DNA of 64,000 nucleotides from Arcuatula senhousia (Eukaryota > Mollusca > Bivalvia > Mytilida > Mytilidae), in contig OZ020306.1 of the NCBI GenBank assembly GCA_963971305.1, positions 42,429,512-42,493,511 of the forward strand, given 5' to 3'. This document shows, piece after piece, positions 33,520-44,237 of this stretch. How positions within the stretch are numbered: the stretch's first letter is position 1; each line of letters starts with the position of its first letter. The notes under the pieces were generated by a model. That model had not been told where the DNA came from. It did no database searches and was given only the letters and a program-made list of their open reading frames with translations. Both the position numbers and the translations under genes were made by a program.

Positions 33520-34620
33520 TCATGACTGAACCAGCAGATGCAAAACATTCAACCCTGACCGTAGATTTCTTCACAATCTTACATCTTCCTGAAGACCAAT
33601 CCGCCAACTGGGATCTATTACCGAGAAACGGAACAGGACCACAGGAACTTGGTTACAGGCTAACCCATATGGTGCCCCACCCCCTTTTTCAAAAGCGATT
33701 ATTTTGTTCATTTTCTCTGTTATATTTCTCATTTTCACCCATGAAATGTAACAGAAAAAATGAAAAAAATAATCGGTTTTGAAAAAAGGGGGAGTGGGGC
33801 ACTATATGGGTTATCCTGTATACAAGTGCCTGTGAACAGGACATGACCGTTAGACAACAAGCACCTAGGAAAAGGTCATTGAAGTCAAGAGCAGCGTGGA
33901 ACCACCGGCATCTTCATCTTAATTCATCGCCAGGAAAAAATAACAGCAAGGTGTAACATCTGCTTTCGTCACCAGCGTTCCACATAATGACCCCGAAGTG
34001 GTAAGCCACGACATCGATATACAACCAGCTGTAGATCAACCAGATATACAGCTAGAGCCCGGAACCACGCTAGAGCACGGAACCACAACCGCTCACCTGT
34101 CTGGATATACAAACTTGGAAACATCTGTAACACCGGCGGAGTCTGAAATAATCAATTGAACCAGCTCAATCTACTGGTGACCAGGATACTTCGGAAACAG
34201 CCGATTTCCGGGAAGCCGAAGCCCGAAGTCCGAAAAAGATGCAACAAAGAATAAATGAATCCAACCCCAGGCCTGAGAATGGTACTCCTTCTCCTGCACA
34301 GGTTCAGAAAAATAGAATGTTCAACGTAAAGATTCACCGAAGTATACATATATTTTTGAAATGACAGACAGAGAATGCTTCCTGTTAGTCTACGAAACAA
34401 TAGAAGTGGCATACAACGAAGTTTTTAAAAAGAAGAATGAAGAACTCTACAAAGAAATCCAAAAAGTCACGATTACTGGTATGATGCAAGGAACCCTGGA
34501 AACTTTGTCTACACCAAAGTGAGACTTACTTAGATAGAGACAATAGCAGAAAAATACAACTTACAGATAAAAGAATTGTAAAAGAAATCAAGATGAATTA
34601 GAATTGTAATAAAAAAGCGA
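33520..34620 (+). other. Coding-like relic, unidentified
   Basis: GC-richer stretch with protein-like codon texture but broken frames. One frame starts near 33522 (ATGACTGAACCAGCAGATGC) and is interrupted by the palindrome at 33654-33820. Later pieces read as Thr/Glu/Pro-rich segments. A 53-codon frame (34361-34522) begins MTDRECFLLVYETIEVAYNE and is followed by further open sequence. I recognise no family. It could be the accessory ORF of a mobile element or a dead host gene. Confidence 0.3.
33654..33820. mobile_element. Palindromic MITE inside the relic
   Basis: A 167-bp hairpin with ends TACAGGCTAACCCATATGGT and the complement TACAGGATAACCCATATAGT, GTGCCCCAC next to a C-run in each arm, and a loop near 33735. 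ACAAGTGCCTGTG directly follows it, the same motif that ends the MITE at 1361-1455. Confidence 0.7.
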
Positions 34621-34835
34621 GATAAGCCCCAGTCCCAAATCCCTTTTGTTAAGTTTGTTTATTTGAATTTAGACCCCTATCCCGAAAAGCTTTAAAAAAA
34701 TACCTCTTACAAGAAACAAATACGTGATGTTATAAATGTTTAACAGTATAGTAATAAATATCATTCAAGGACGCTAGAATACAGTATAGAATTGGTTTTT
34801 TTATATTTCGAATATGCTGCATTATTACCTACTAG

Positions 34836-35040
34836 TACGTCCTTTGAACTTGAAAGGGGGGTTGATTTTTTTCTTTAACATGATGAAAAACATATTCTGG
34901 CACCAGCGGTAAGGAAAAAATCTCTGAGGAAGGATTTCCATCATAAAAAATAAAATAATATAATTATATTGTGTGAGGGAACTTTAAATAGACCAGAAAA
35001 GAAAAAAACAAGCCCCTCTTCAAGTTAAATGGTCGGTTGC
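34836..35040. mobile_element. GGGAC-family MITE, degenerate copy
   Basis: Left end CCTTTGAACTTGAAAGGGGG and right end CAAGTTAAATGGTCGGTTGC match the inverted ends of the complete copy at 38802-39072. The interior (ATCTCTGAGGAAGGATTTCC, T/A runs) is also related. The terminal GGGAC is mutated at both ends. Confidence 0.6.
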
Positions 35041-36030
35041 TTGGTGCTTTCCCGATTAAAAACTATATTTGTTGAAAGGAAAGATAATAAAGATTACTGT
35101 TACATAAATAAATAAGACGTGATCATGAATACTTCCCTTATTGGCAAACTTATATACAGGAATAAGTTTTAATTCATATTTTGAAAAGGATTCTTAAGGA
35201 GGGATTTCATTAACGTAAGTTCTTGGAACATATGTGTTAATACATATTTTTTTATTTACGTTGGTATTAGCATATTAAAAATTGTATATAAAGGTCGAAA
35301 TGTCGCGTGCTCGAATTCAGTCACTGGCACTATCGTGATGTATCTTGCTTGACCGAGATTAATTTTTACTTTAATTGTTGTTATGTTGTTATGCCTCTGT
35401 AATTGCGTGGTTTGATGGTTCTTGAAAAGTTAAAAGAGCCCTCGTAGTATACTCCATTGTGAGTTTAGAATGGTTATATAGTTCGCACAGCCAAAATTTG
35501 CGGTTAATACTGACATGACTGATATCGCTTTATTTAATTTCATCATGACTTTGTTCAAAGGGAGAAAATCACTGTCATTTTCTGTGTTCTTGAAGTACGA
35601 AATTTATTAGGCTAAGAAATAGGAGAATTATCAAACCCCCGAATTCCAGAAGGGGGGGGTTAAGGGCAATGCTTCAAAGGAACGAATGCCTGCACCGATG
35701 AGCTGGGTGACTGGTGACGCATGCATGGAAAGTCTTTTTATAGTCGTACAAGAGATCTACCATGCCTTATTCCAATTCCTTTAATCTATAGCTGCTTTGA
35801 AAACAACGTAATTTGGTTTATGGATGCCTTGGAAACATCGGAATTTGGCCTAGATTTGATGTCGTTAATATCTGATATATATACATATAAATTAGACGAT
35901 GTATTCCACTTGAACGAGAAATGCATTCAAAAGTTTTAGTTACTAGACTAAGTATTACAAATTGCAATCACGATATAATGTACAAATTGTAAAAAAAAAC
36001 AATATAATAGTTTAATTATCTTTTCCTTTT
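35041..36030. other. AT-rich spacer
   Basis: No gene or element supported; one G8 run near 35651. It may be intron or upstream sequence of the membrane-protein gene that follows. Confidence 0.4.
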
Positions 36031-36032
36031 AG

Positions 36033-36118
36033 GATGTGACAAACGTGTACTTAAAGTTGTGGAAAAGGATATAATCACAAAAAAATTGGAATGACAATTT
36101 TTGATAACGAAACTATAG
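36033..36118 (+). CDS. Possible upstream exon of the membrane-protein gene
   Basis: A good acceptor (ATCTTTTCCTTTTAG, ending 36032 or nearby) and a GTAAGA donor at 36119 delimit about 86 bp. The reading in phase with the next exon ends MTIFDNETI plus one base, and that base joins AT at 38494 to give Asp, i.e. an extracellular segment just before the membrane helix. However, the frame that is open from the acceptor and the frame that matches the donor differ by one base across an A7 run (36079-36085). A sequencing or pseudogene indel must therefore be assumed. Confidence 0.3.
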
Positions 36119-36261
36119 GTAAGATAGTACTAATTATTTTTGTTCTCTTTAAATGATCGAATAAAAATGAACATATGTAGCGAGGTTATCATCTGCAGAA
36201 AAGAAACTGCTATGGTCGTAGTCGGTTCGGGCATTTCAAAAGATTTGAGAGAAGTAAATAG

Positions 36262-36432
36262 GTACTAATTATGCATTCGAATGTCAAAATTGCAAAGGAC
36301 CAAGGCAAAATCAGTACAGACAACAACAGTATAAAAAATAACCACAAATCATCTTGATAGCAACCAACAACGCAAACTCAGATTTTAACGAGATGTTAAC
36401 CTAGGTGCTCCGGAGATGTAAGCATGCAGACA
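36262..36432 (-). repeat. RT element 3'-end piece
   Basis: Diverged copy of the 3' untranslated region seen after the RT stop at 14.8 and 63.5 kb, with GCATTCGAATGTCAAAATTG, CAACGCAAACTCA and GGTGCTCCGGAGATGTAAGC. The RT coding part is absent. 36433-36840 beyond it shows nothing. Confidence 0.55.
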
Positions 36433-36840
36433 TACATATACTTTACGATGCCCCCTTTTCTCTACTTCACTCCTAATAAGTTAAAATCTGTCAAAGCATG
36501 CAAGAAAAAATGTCATCCATGTTCAAAGTAAAAGATCTCGTTGTGAAAGGATATAAATAATCCAATTCATTAATATTACCCCCATTCGAATTGATCTATT
36601 AGAAGCATTGCAAAGAAAAAGAAAAAAAAAGCGATCATTTAGATTTTACGTTCCAAGTGCCTCTGTTTGAACAAAACGCTTCGATCACCTACATCCCCCT
36701 TCCATAGACAAAAAAGGTTGTAAAATGACGTAATTGTTATTTTTATATCAGAATACAGAAGTACGTTTATAGAATGCAACAAAAGCTAAAAATGCATTGA
36801 TATTGTTGAATAGTTTATAGCAGCTGTCATGTCGTCATTT

Positions 36841-38205
36841 TTAGCTCACCTGGACCGAAGGTCCGTGTGAGCTATTGCCATCACTTGGCGTCCGTCGTCG
36901 TCCTCGTCGTCCGTCGTCGTTAACTTTTCTTTGAAAATCTTCTCCTCTGAAACGACTGAAGGGATTGCTTTGAAACTTTGCACACTTCATCTATGGGATG
37001 TCCTCTACCAAGATTGCACAAATGGTGACCGCCGACTAAACAACATGGCCGCCGTTACTAGAAGTAGACCAGGGGGGTCAGACTACTGTTTCTGGCTTGT
37101 AAATCGAAAAATATAAGAGATAGATGAAATCTGATGCCACGCCACTGCTTCAGCATCAAAAGCTCTACAAAAGTCTCCTTTGAGTCGAAGTTGTCAGATG
37201 ACCCCTTATAGGAGTTACGGCCCCTTAAAGGTGAAAAATAGCATTTTTTCATGTTTTTGGCTTATAGAATGAAAACTGTAACAGATAGAGAAAAGTTGTT
37301 GCTTGCTTAAATGTTCAGCTCATTTAGCCCTACAAAAGTCTCCATAGGGTCGAAGTTGTCAGATGAACCCTTAAGGGGGTTACAGCCCCTAAAATAATGT
37401 TTTTTTCATATTTTCGGCCTATGGAATGAAAACTATAGCAGATAGAGAGAAGCTGTTGCTTGCTCAAATGATCATCTTATTTAGCTCTACAAAATTCTCC
37501 ATAGGGTCGAAGTTGTCAGATGTCCCCTTATAGGGGTTTCGGCCCCTGAAATAACTTTTTTCATGTTTTTTGGCCTATGGAATGAAAACTATAGCAGATA
37601 AAGAGAAGCTGTTGCTTGCTTAAATGTTCAGTTCATTTAGTTCTACAAAAGTCTCCATAAGATCAAAGTTGTCAGATTCCCCTTATAGGGGTAACAGTCC
37701 CTAAAATGACGTTTTGTTTTCATTTTTTGGCCCAAAGAATGAAAACTATAGCAGATGGAGAAAAGCTGTTGCTTGCTTAAATGTTGAGTTCATTTAGCTC
37801 TACAAAAGTCTTCTTAGGGTGATAGTTGTCAGATGACCCCTTATAGGGGATACGGCCCTTAAAATAACGTTTTTTTTCATGTTTTTGGCCTTTAAAATAA
37901 AAAAAAACTATAGCAGATAGAGAAAAGCTGGTGCTTGCTGAAATGTTCAGTTCATTTGGCGCTACAAAAGTTTTCATAGGGTTGAAGTTGTCAGATGGCT
38001 CCTTATAGGGATTTTGGCCCCTAAAATAACGTTCTTTCATGATTTAGGCCTATGGCTTCAGAATGACTTTCAGAATGACACTATAGTAGATGGAGAAAAG
38101 CTGTTACTTGCTTAAATGTTCAGCTCATTTAGCTCTAGAAAAGTTTAAATAAGGTCGACATCAAGACCAAGTGAGCGATTCAGGCTCCTGGGAGCCTCTT
38201 ATTGT
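36841..38205 (+). mobile_element. Family A Helentron-like element, forward copy
   Basis: The left hairpin TTAGCTCACCTGGACCGAAG/GTCCGTGTGAGCTA is nearly perfect, followed by CATCACTTGGCGTCCGTCGT and the conserved segment ATCTTCTCCTCTGAAACGAC. About six tandem units follow. The right end is CCAAGTGAGCG, the hairpin AGGCTCCTGGGAGCCT and CTTATTG. It lies in the presumed intron upstream of 38494. Confidence 0.8.
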
Positions 38206-38493
38206 TAGAATAAAACACACGAAATAATTGTAAAACGATCACATAATACAATTGGAAATTTCAGGTTATATTGTCATTTTTAATATTTTGAAATTTTGTT
38301 TTTACATAAATGAACAAAATATCTAGAACATTTACAGCAAGGATAAATTTCTATCAATTTTAAAAGTTTTTTTTTAAAAAAGGTATTTTTTGTTTAGTTT
38401 TTACCTTTATTTTTTTCAGAGGGTGAGGTTCCATCGATCGACTTTACATAGATTGATAAAACTTTAAAATATTTTTTTTGTTTTCATATTTAG

Positions 38494-38660
38494 ATGTCTT
38501 GGTACTTGTTTCTATTGCTGTTTGTCTAGTTCTTATAATTGGCCTATGCTGCATTGTCTGTTATCTGTACAAAAGGCAAATCTCGAAACAGAGATATGAT
38601 CTTTTAGAAGAAAGAGTGGCATTCATAGTTCACGAAAAGGATAAAACCTCCCTCAAATTT
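38494..38660 (+). CDS. Single-pass membrane protein, transmembrane exon
   Basis: Exon bounded by acceptor TTTTCATATTTAG (ending 38493) and donor GTAAGT (38661). Two bases complete a codon begun upstream; 55 codons follow and end in phase 0. The product begins DVLVLVSIAVCLVLIIGLCC, a roughly 25-residue hydrophobic helix, then the basic stop-transfer stretch YKRQISKQRY, then a charged cytoplasmic segment (LLEERVAFIVHEKDKTSLKF). Topology is probably N-out, C-in, by the positive-inside rule. It joins exon 40141-40465 in phase. I do not recognise the family; extracellular exons are not confidently found. Confidence 0.65.
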
Positions 38661-38801
38661 GTAAGTGTTAACTTGGTGCTTTTGTTCTGTTCCATTAAAA
38701 ATGAACACCACTTCCTTATAAATACATGAACAACAAAAATAAAAGGGGGCAACATAGATGAGACGTATACTTACGAGTACATACATTACATGTAACTATT
38801 A

Positions 38802-39072
38802 GGGACGGACCATTTAACTTGAAGGGAGGGGGGCTTGGTTTTTTGTTTTGGTCAGAAATTGCAGAGCGCGGAAAAATTATTTATTTTTCGAATTAAGGCA
38901 GCGCGACAGATTATTTTTTCATTATTAGCATTATTTTATATGGCAGAAATCATTCTTCAAAATATTTTTTTCTTACCCTCTGCTCCCAAAATATTTTTTT
39001 TTATCAAAAATAATTTTCAGAATATTTTTTGGAAAAAAAACAAGGCCCCCCTTAAGTTAAATGGTTGGTCCC
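38802..39072. mobile_element. Complete GGGAC-family MITE with TTA duplications
   Basis: 271 bp. The left end is GGGACGGACCATTTAACTTG; the complement of the right end is GGGACCAACCATTTAACTTA. TTA flanks both sides (38799-38801 and 39073-39075), consistent with PIF/Harbinger-type integration. G-run and C-run segments next to the ends and an AT-rich interior are shared with copies at 7.5, 27.6 and 34.9 kb. Confidence 0.8.
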
Positions 39073-39718
39073 TTATGAATAAAATTATAAACATTGGAAG
39101 TGACTGATATAAAGGCACAGTCTATAGAAATTACCTTGTCAAAAAGTAGTTAGTATTATTAGTTCTAAGTCTTCTTCATCGTCATGACCGGATAACAATG
39201 ACCGGGTCACGTGTTAATCATACCTGAGTGACAATGACAGCCTAGTCATGTGCTTATCATACTTGGGTGAAATTGACTGTACTTTGGTCTTTTCAAAAGT
39301 TCAAACAGGACGTTTTCGTACATCATATGATTTTTTTTAACAATTTTTACAATCAAATTTTAACTTAAATGATGCCGTAAATGCCAACAACATGCATGTG
39401 CACAAAACAATACAAAATATATTGATATTGAAAGCTTGTTTTCATCGTATTATTACTGCTCTTTTGTTTTCACATTCAAATTACAAGTATTGAAATAAAC
39501 GGCCTTGTTTTTCATCCCAAACCCACAGTAGGGCTATCGATGTATGTATCAAGTATACAATGTGAAAGTGTTAGATCCCACGGTGAAAGGTTACTAGTTA
39601 CATGTATAATGAAATGATCATGCAGTCACGTATTTATCTATCTATGCGAAGTAAAACACAACAGAAACATGCGAAGGCATACATTGCACAGATGTAAACC
39701 ATTCGTGAGCTTCTGGTA

Positions 39719-39915
39719 TGAAAACTCAAAATTTAGTAGAAGCAAAGAGGTACCAAAAGTCCGAAGAGAAAAAGACAAAACCAGTACACACGATCGAAAA
39801 TAACACGAAGAAACAAACAAAATGAAATAAAAAAACATCTGAATGGCAATCTTCAAAAACGCGAACGTAAGTCGTAACGAAAGTGAACTCATGTGCTCCG
39901 GAAGAGTAACCAGTT
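39719..39915 (-). repeat. RT element 3'-end piece in intron
   Basis: Carries AACACGAAGAAACAAACAAA, CGTAAGTCGTAACGAAAGTG and the GTGCTCCGGAAGAGTAACCA phrase of the shared RT 3' region, in the same orientation as all other pieces in the window. Confidence 0.6.
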
Positions 39916-40140
39916 CCATTGTGATATAAACATGATAAAGTACATACATTGTATGCATAACGCTTTTATGGCTACATGTATACATGTTATACATGTATGT
40001 TAAATTGGTTAATATTAGTAGCACCCACTTAATTTTTTGGATGGGGGATGGGACAAATGAAGATATATATTTTCACTGATCTGTACTTTTATTCTGATTT
40101 ATCCCAAAAAATAAAATTTCTTTCTTTTATATAAATACAG

Positions 40141-40465
40141 GATTCCAGTAAAGTTTGGAAAGACATTTTACCAAGAAACTGGGATGAACTAGAAAACAAA
40201 TTTTGTACCATCAGTTTTAGAAACAGCCATCAACATACAATAGACAAGTTATTAGATGACTGTTTCATTGGTCGACACAGGGAAAGAAATTTTGGAAAGG
40301 AAACATTTACGGTTAAAGAATATAGGGATGTATTGTCGATACCCCCGTGCAAGATCATGCTTATATTTATCGAGAAAAGTGAAGACAAAATGATCCTTGA
40401 AATATCTGGGAAACATGAAAATGATCTTAAACTATTAACCGTGAAGTCTTGCCGGAAAATGAATG
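40141..40465 (+). CDS. Single-pass membrane protein, cytoplasmic exon
   Basis: Acceptor ATATAAATACAG (ending 40140) and donor GTGAGT (40466) bound 325 bp: 108 codons in phase 0 plus one base, with no stop. It begins DSSKVWKDILPRNWDELENK and continues with a helix-rich, charged segment (HTIDKLLDDCFIGRHRERNF). A probable beta strand CKIMLIFIEKSEDKMILEI follows, ending near CRKMN. The phase matches the exon before and both candidate exons after. Soluble intracellular domain by position. The alternation of strands and helices could hint at a signalling fold, but I cannot name one. Confidence 0.7.
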
Positions 40466-40621
40466 GTGAGTACTAGAAATCATCTTCAAGATTAAATTCT
40501 ATGTTTCTTTTGTTTTTTATTCAGAAAAAATGAAAAAGGTCTAGCTATTGAAAAATGTTTAATGTACAGTGTAAATATTCATAAAAACATTTTATTAACC
40601 AAAAATTTAAATGCATTTTAC

Positions 40622-40870
40622 AAGAACAAGAGGCAAAGAGGCGCCAATATTCGAGTGTCAAAAATCCAAAAGGGCAACGACGAACCCGGTAAACACGAAC
40701 AGGAACAGCACGAAGAAACACAAAACACAAAATCAACCGAACGGAAATCAACAACACGAACTCAAGTCGTAACAAGAGTGAACTCAGGTGCTCCGGAAAA
40801 GTAAGCGGTTTTTGTCTGCTATAGCGCACCCTTCGTGTGTCAGTGTGTCGAATCCGGTAAAGGAAGACGA
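40622..40870 (-). repeat. RT element 3'-end piece in intron
   Basis: Best preserved of the 3'-end pieces, with CAACGACGAACCCGGTAAAC, CACGAAGAAACACAAAACAC and CTCAGGTGCTCCGGAAAAGT. It extends to GTGTGTCGAATCCGGTAAAG, just short of the RT stop, so the copy is cut off near the coding end, as expected for 5' truncation. It lies in the intron 40466-41262. Confidence 0.7.
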
Positions 40871-41262
40871 AACAAATTTCTACGAAAAGATCATAACCGC
40901 TGAAACTTTTTCGTTGTTTTAAAATAGGTACGCTTTTCTTAAAAGGATCATTTTCAGTGATCAAATTTATTACATAAGCCTTCTTTAAAACAGACAGCAA
41001 TACTAATAAAACGAATAAACATATACATTTGTAAAAAGCATGCATGGTATGAATTAATAAGTCAAATAAACATTGAAAATAGACAGCAAAGGACTTTTAT
41101 TTGCCAAAATTCACTGTGAAAACTTTTCCATAATTATCCAAAATGCAGAGCAGTCAACCAATTACAAAACTGCAAAAAGAACTTGAAGGGTTTCGCGATT
41201 TTTAAGATGAAATACACCATAAGCAAAACCCTAACTGTTAATAAAATTATTATATTTCTAAG

Positions 41263-41456
41263 CTGATGTGTTCGTTATTTACTTTGGAGATGAGGACTCT
41301 GAGAATATTATACCTGGACTGCTATACAACCCACAGATTTCGGCTGTAACGGAACATCCAGAGCTGAAAGAACTCGAACAGATGGACAGGGTTTTGACCT
41401 GCAACAAAAAGTTTACCATATCTCAGAGAGACAAAATCGCTGACTTGATAGTGTAG
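41263..41456 (+). CDS. Membrane protein, 3' exon version 1
   Basis: Acceptor TATTTCTAAG (ending 41262). The leftover G of the previous exon plus CT gives Ala, and the frame runs ADVFVIYFGDEDSENIIPGL to a TAG at 41454-41456. The hydrophobic strand VFVIYF followed by acidic residues suggests the core of an alpha/beta domain, ending with a helix (DKIADLIV). An AATAAA lies at 41633-41638. It is either the last exon or one of two alternative tails (see 41707). Confidence 0.65.
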
Positions 41457-41632
41457 ATAAATAACAGGGCTTTTTTATCATTGTTTTTCTTGCCAATGAT
41501 AACTTTTACTTCCGATCTCTGTTATATACATGTTAAGTTTTAAACGTTGAAATGCATTTAAGTTGTAATTACCAAAATCTCATCTCTAAAAATATATATT
41601 TTAATGTGTTTTTACTTATAACTTTAAGTTAA

Positions 41633-41638
41633 AATAAA
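41633..41638 (+). promoter_or_regulatory. Candidate poly(A) signal for 3' exon 1
   Basis: AATAAA about 180 bases downstream of the TAG at 41454, in A-rich sequence. Position is reasonable for cleavage before the second candidate 3' exon. Confidence 0.35.
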
Positions 41639-41706
41639 AAAAATAATGCTTTTCAAATCTTTGTTTTTGTTTTCGTTTGAAAGCGTAAGCATCCTGTTTA
41701 TTTCAG

Positions 41707-41819
41707 AAAGAAAGACACGGGAGACGGACGCAGTTGTTGTTATCTGGTTTCCAGATCATCTGGGTGGCATGCTATATTGCATGGTTTCCTACACAGATTC
41801 CATAACTATTGATTGGTAG
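41707..41819 (+). CDS. Membrane protein, 3' exon version 2 (candidate)
   Basis: Strong acceptor CTGTTTATTTCAG (ending 41706), then two bases completing a codon with the G of exon 40141-40465 (Glu), then an open frame to TAG at 41817-41819. The tail contains TDAVVVIWFPDHLGGMLYCM, with the same pattern as the start of version 1 (a D, then a VxVIxF strand, then acidic/His). This points to a duplicated exon used alternatively, or to an exon of a broken neighbour. AATAAA follows at 42043-42048. Confidence 0.45.
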
Positions 41820-41985
41820 ACATTTCCATAATTGTAAAGTGCGTGTCTAAGATCAGTTGAGAAGAGATGATATATTCAATACATCCCATATTTCACACCA
41901 TCATTTCATGTCTATTTTATCAGCCTTTTCGACATGTCCATCGCCTTTAAATAACATATATAGCGTTGCAAGGGCGTAAAACACC

Positions 41986-42009
41986 AACTCACTCACTCAC
42001 TCACTCACT
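41986..42009. repeat. ACTC microsatellite
   Basis: About six perfect copies of the tetranucleotide CTCA/ACTC. Confidence 0.85.
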
Positions 42010-42042
42010 TAAACTCATTAGAATCAATTCTCTTGGATTGGT

Positions 42043-42048
42043 AATAAA
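42043..42048 (+). promoter_or_regulatory. Candidate poly(A) signal for 3' exon 2
   Basis: AATAAA about 220 bases after the stop of the 41707 exon. Confidence 0.3.
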
Positions 42049-42517
42049 TACATGTATTCAGTTTATAGTTTCAACCAATCCGTAAGTTTATAGAAAGGAA
42101 TTTAATATTTCCTATCCATTGGAAACATAATTTCGTGGCGCCTGACCAACGAAAACCAAGAACATTGGCAACTTATATGATAAAATGTTACTTTCATATT
42201 TATTCACGTGGACAAAAGAAAGTACCTATAAAAACATTGAATGAGATTTTTATAAATTTTATGATCTGTGATTCCAGTCATTATGACTTCATATCAAATC
42301 GATCTAAAAGACCATTTATTCTCACTTTTTGGACAGGACAGTTCCTATTTTTAGCGGTGTGAGATTTTTCTGTCTCACACCACCCCATGTGAGATAGTCT
42401 CGTGCAGTTTTGTTTGGTCTTGTGACGTCATAAACATCTTCATTCACTATGTTTTGTAAACAAATCAACGTTGTACAACTTATGGGTTTAGTGAGAAAAA
42501 TAATCAAACACCGATGA

Positions 42518-42645
42518 TTAGGGCAAGATAAGGAAATCTCCGACACCCTTGGGTAAGATTTCTTTACATCTGCAACTCGGCAGAGCCTCGTTGCAGACTT
42601 GAAATCTTACCCTCGGGGCGTCGGAGATTTCCTTATCTTGCCCTA
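42518..42645. mobile_element. Palindromic MITE
   Basis: Arms of about 54 bp, TTAGGGCAAGATAAGGAAAT and ATTTCCTTATCTTGCCCTAA, with further pairing through CTCCGAC and GGTAAGATTTC. The loop is itself palindromic (GCAACTCGGCAGAGCCTCGT). A smaller hairpin (GTGTGAGATTTTTCTGTCTC, 42357-42400) lies just upstream. Confidence 0.7.
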
Positions 42646-43285
42646 ACACCGGTGTTAGATTCTTATAAACCAAATTCTTTCGGTAGCGTTTTTCTTTATT
42701 GTGCAAACATTCAGATTGTAAAGTTTTTTCCCGTTTTCTATTGTTAAACGAAATAGGGAACATACAAATAATTGAAATATCAAAAATTTAAATCATCACT
42801 CAAACATTAATCAACATTAGCTAACACTAACAGTAAGTAACAAATTGCTATAAGAAAGGAATGCTTTATGCCTCAAAAACATGCTTTTTGGCTTACTTAA
42901 ACGTGAAATAAACGATTTAGAACGGGCTGACGGACACAAATAGGAACACTTTATACCCATCTCCTTGCATAGAGGCATACAAATCACAACTCCTATTATG
43001 ACTGGTGACTAATTTGTTTGTAGAAACAGACACTGCACTACATGTACCTACATGTATCTTTACTCTTCGCGTCGGTCGGAGCACAAGGTACCTCCCTTCA
43101 GAACGGTTCTTTTGTATCATTCAAGAACCAATATGTAACTATATAATAACACACGCAAAACAGTTTTAATGTACATGTAAGGATAGTAACAAAGGAAGAC
43201 ATGTGATATTTTCCTAGTTTGCACCACAGCTACACTACCAACAATTTACTTACATTTTATTGGTACAAAAACAGCCAGTATATAT
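42646..43285. other. AT-rich spacer
   Basis: No supported feature. Confidence 0.5.
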
Positions 43286-43289
43286 ACAG

Positions 43290-43975
43290 TACTTCTCTGC
43301 CCAGTCATTTTGCAGTACATTTCATACCTGTCATTTTGCAGTACTCTTATTATCTGTCATTTCACAGTAATGATGGTTGCATTCATTTACCAGTACTGTC
43401 ATATAATGTTAATTTACAGTACTGTTATATGCAGTCATTTTACAGTACTGCAATCTGTAGTCATTTTACAGTACTGCAATTTGCTGTCATTTTGCAGTAC
43501 TGCAATTTGCTGTCATTTTGCAGTACTGCAATTTGCTGTCATTTTAAAGTACTACAATCTGTAGTCATTTTACAGTACTGCAATTTGTAGTCATTTTTCA
43601 GTACTGCAATTTGCTGTCATTTTCAGTACTGCAATTTGTAGTCATTTTTCAGTACTGCAATTTGCTGTCATTTTCAGTACTGCAATTTGCAGTCATTTTA
43701 CAGTACTGCAATTTGCTGTCATTTTACAGTACTGCAATTTGCTGTCATTTTACAGTACTGCTTATTGTTGTCATTTTTACAGTACTGCTATTTGCTGTCA
43801 TTTTACAGTACTGCAATTTGCTGTCATTTTGCAGTACTGCAATTTGCTGTCATTTTACAGTACTGCTATTTGTAGTCATTTTGCAGTACTGCTATTTGTA
43901 GTCATTTGACAGTACTGCTATTTGTAGTCATTTGACAGTACTGCTATTTGTTGTCATTTAACAGTGATGTTATAA
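43290..43975. repeat. 26-bp minisatellite with CAGTACTG core
   Basis: About 26 units of roughly 26 bp; the commonest form is CAGTACTGCAATTTGCTGTC followed by ATTTTA. The left copies (43290-43440) are diverged, the central ones (43440-43860) nearly identical, and the right ones change to GCTATTTGTAGTC. Each unit holds the 8-bp palindrome CAGTACTG. Long open frames in several phases (96 to 123 codons) arise only because the unit lacks stops; these are not genes. Confidence 0.9.
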
Positions 43976-44237
43976 CTGAGTTAATAGCGGTTTTGGTAAT
44001 ACTTTACACGATGCTTTCTATGTATGTATATGTTTGTTTGTTAGGTGCTTTACTTCGTAAGCAGTATCCTGGAAATAATTAAGTGGAGGAAAAGGAGCAC
44101 ACAATAAGGCCAATCCGAGTGGTTACTTCTTTTGACCGCCATTCGAAAGATGCGAGTGTAGCAGCGGGCAGATAACTTCCTGTAGGGGATCTCAATCTTA
44201 TCAGGAAATGTAGTAGGGTACTTTTATGCGCTAAAAT

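Larger units (their letters stand above)
38661..40140 (+). other. Intron of the membrane-protein gene
   Basis: GTAAGT at 38661 to TATAAATACAG ending 40140. It contains the GGGAC MITE (38802-39072) and an RT 3'-end piece (39719-39915). The minus-strand open frame at 39638-40024 runs through that repeat and is not a gene. Confidence 0.6.

Noticed and set aside
39638..40024. 128-codon minus-strand frame with hydrophobic stretches
   Set aside because: Hydrophobicity comes from the AT-rich RT 3'-end repeat read antisense; no family match.
40545..41045. 166-codon minus-strand frame overlapping the membrane-protein gene intron
   Set aside because: It runs through an RT 3'-end repeat piece and has no motifs; antisense shadow.
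41263..41819. Assignment of the membrane-protein tail to a TIR or SEFIR signalling domain
   Set aside because: A strand like VFVIYF followed by acidic residues is suggestive, but the remaining conserved boxes could not be identified and the region is short; not enough to name the domain.
43219..43901. Long open frames (up to 123 codons) of Tyr/Cys/Leu-rich protein
   Set aside because: They arise in several phases from a 26-bp unit without stops and the product is a mere cycle of the repeat.
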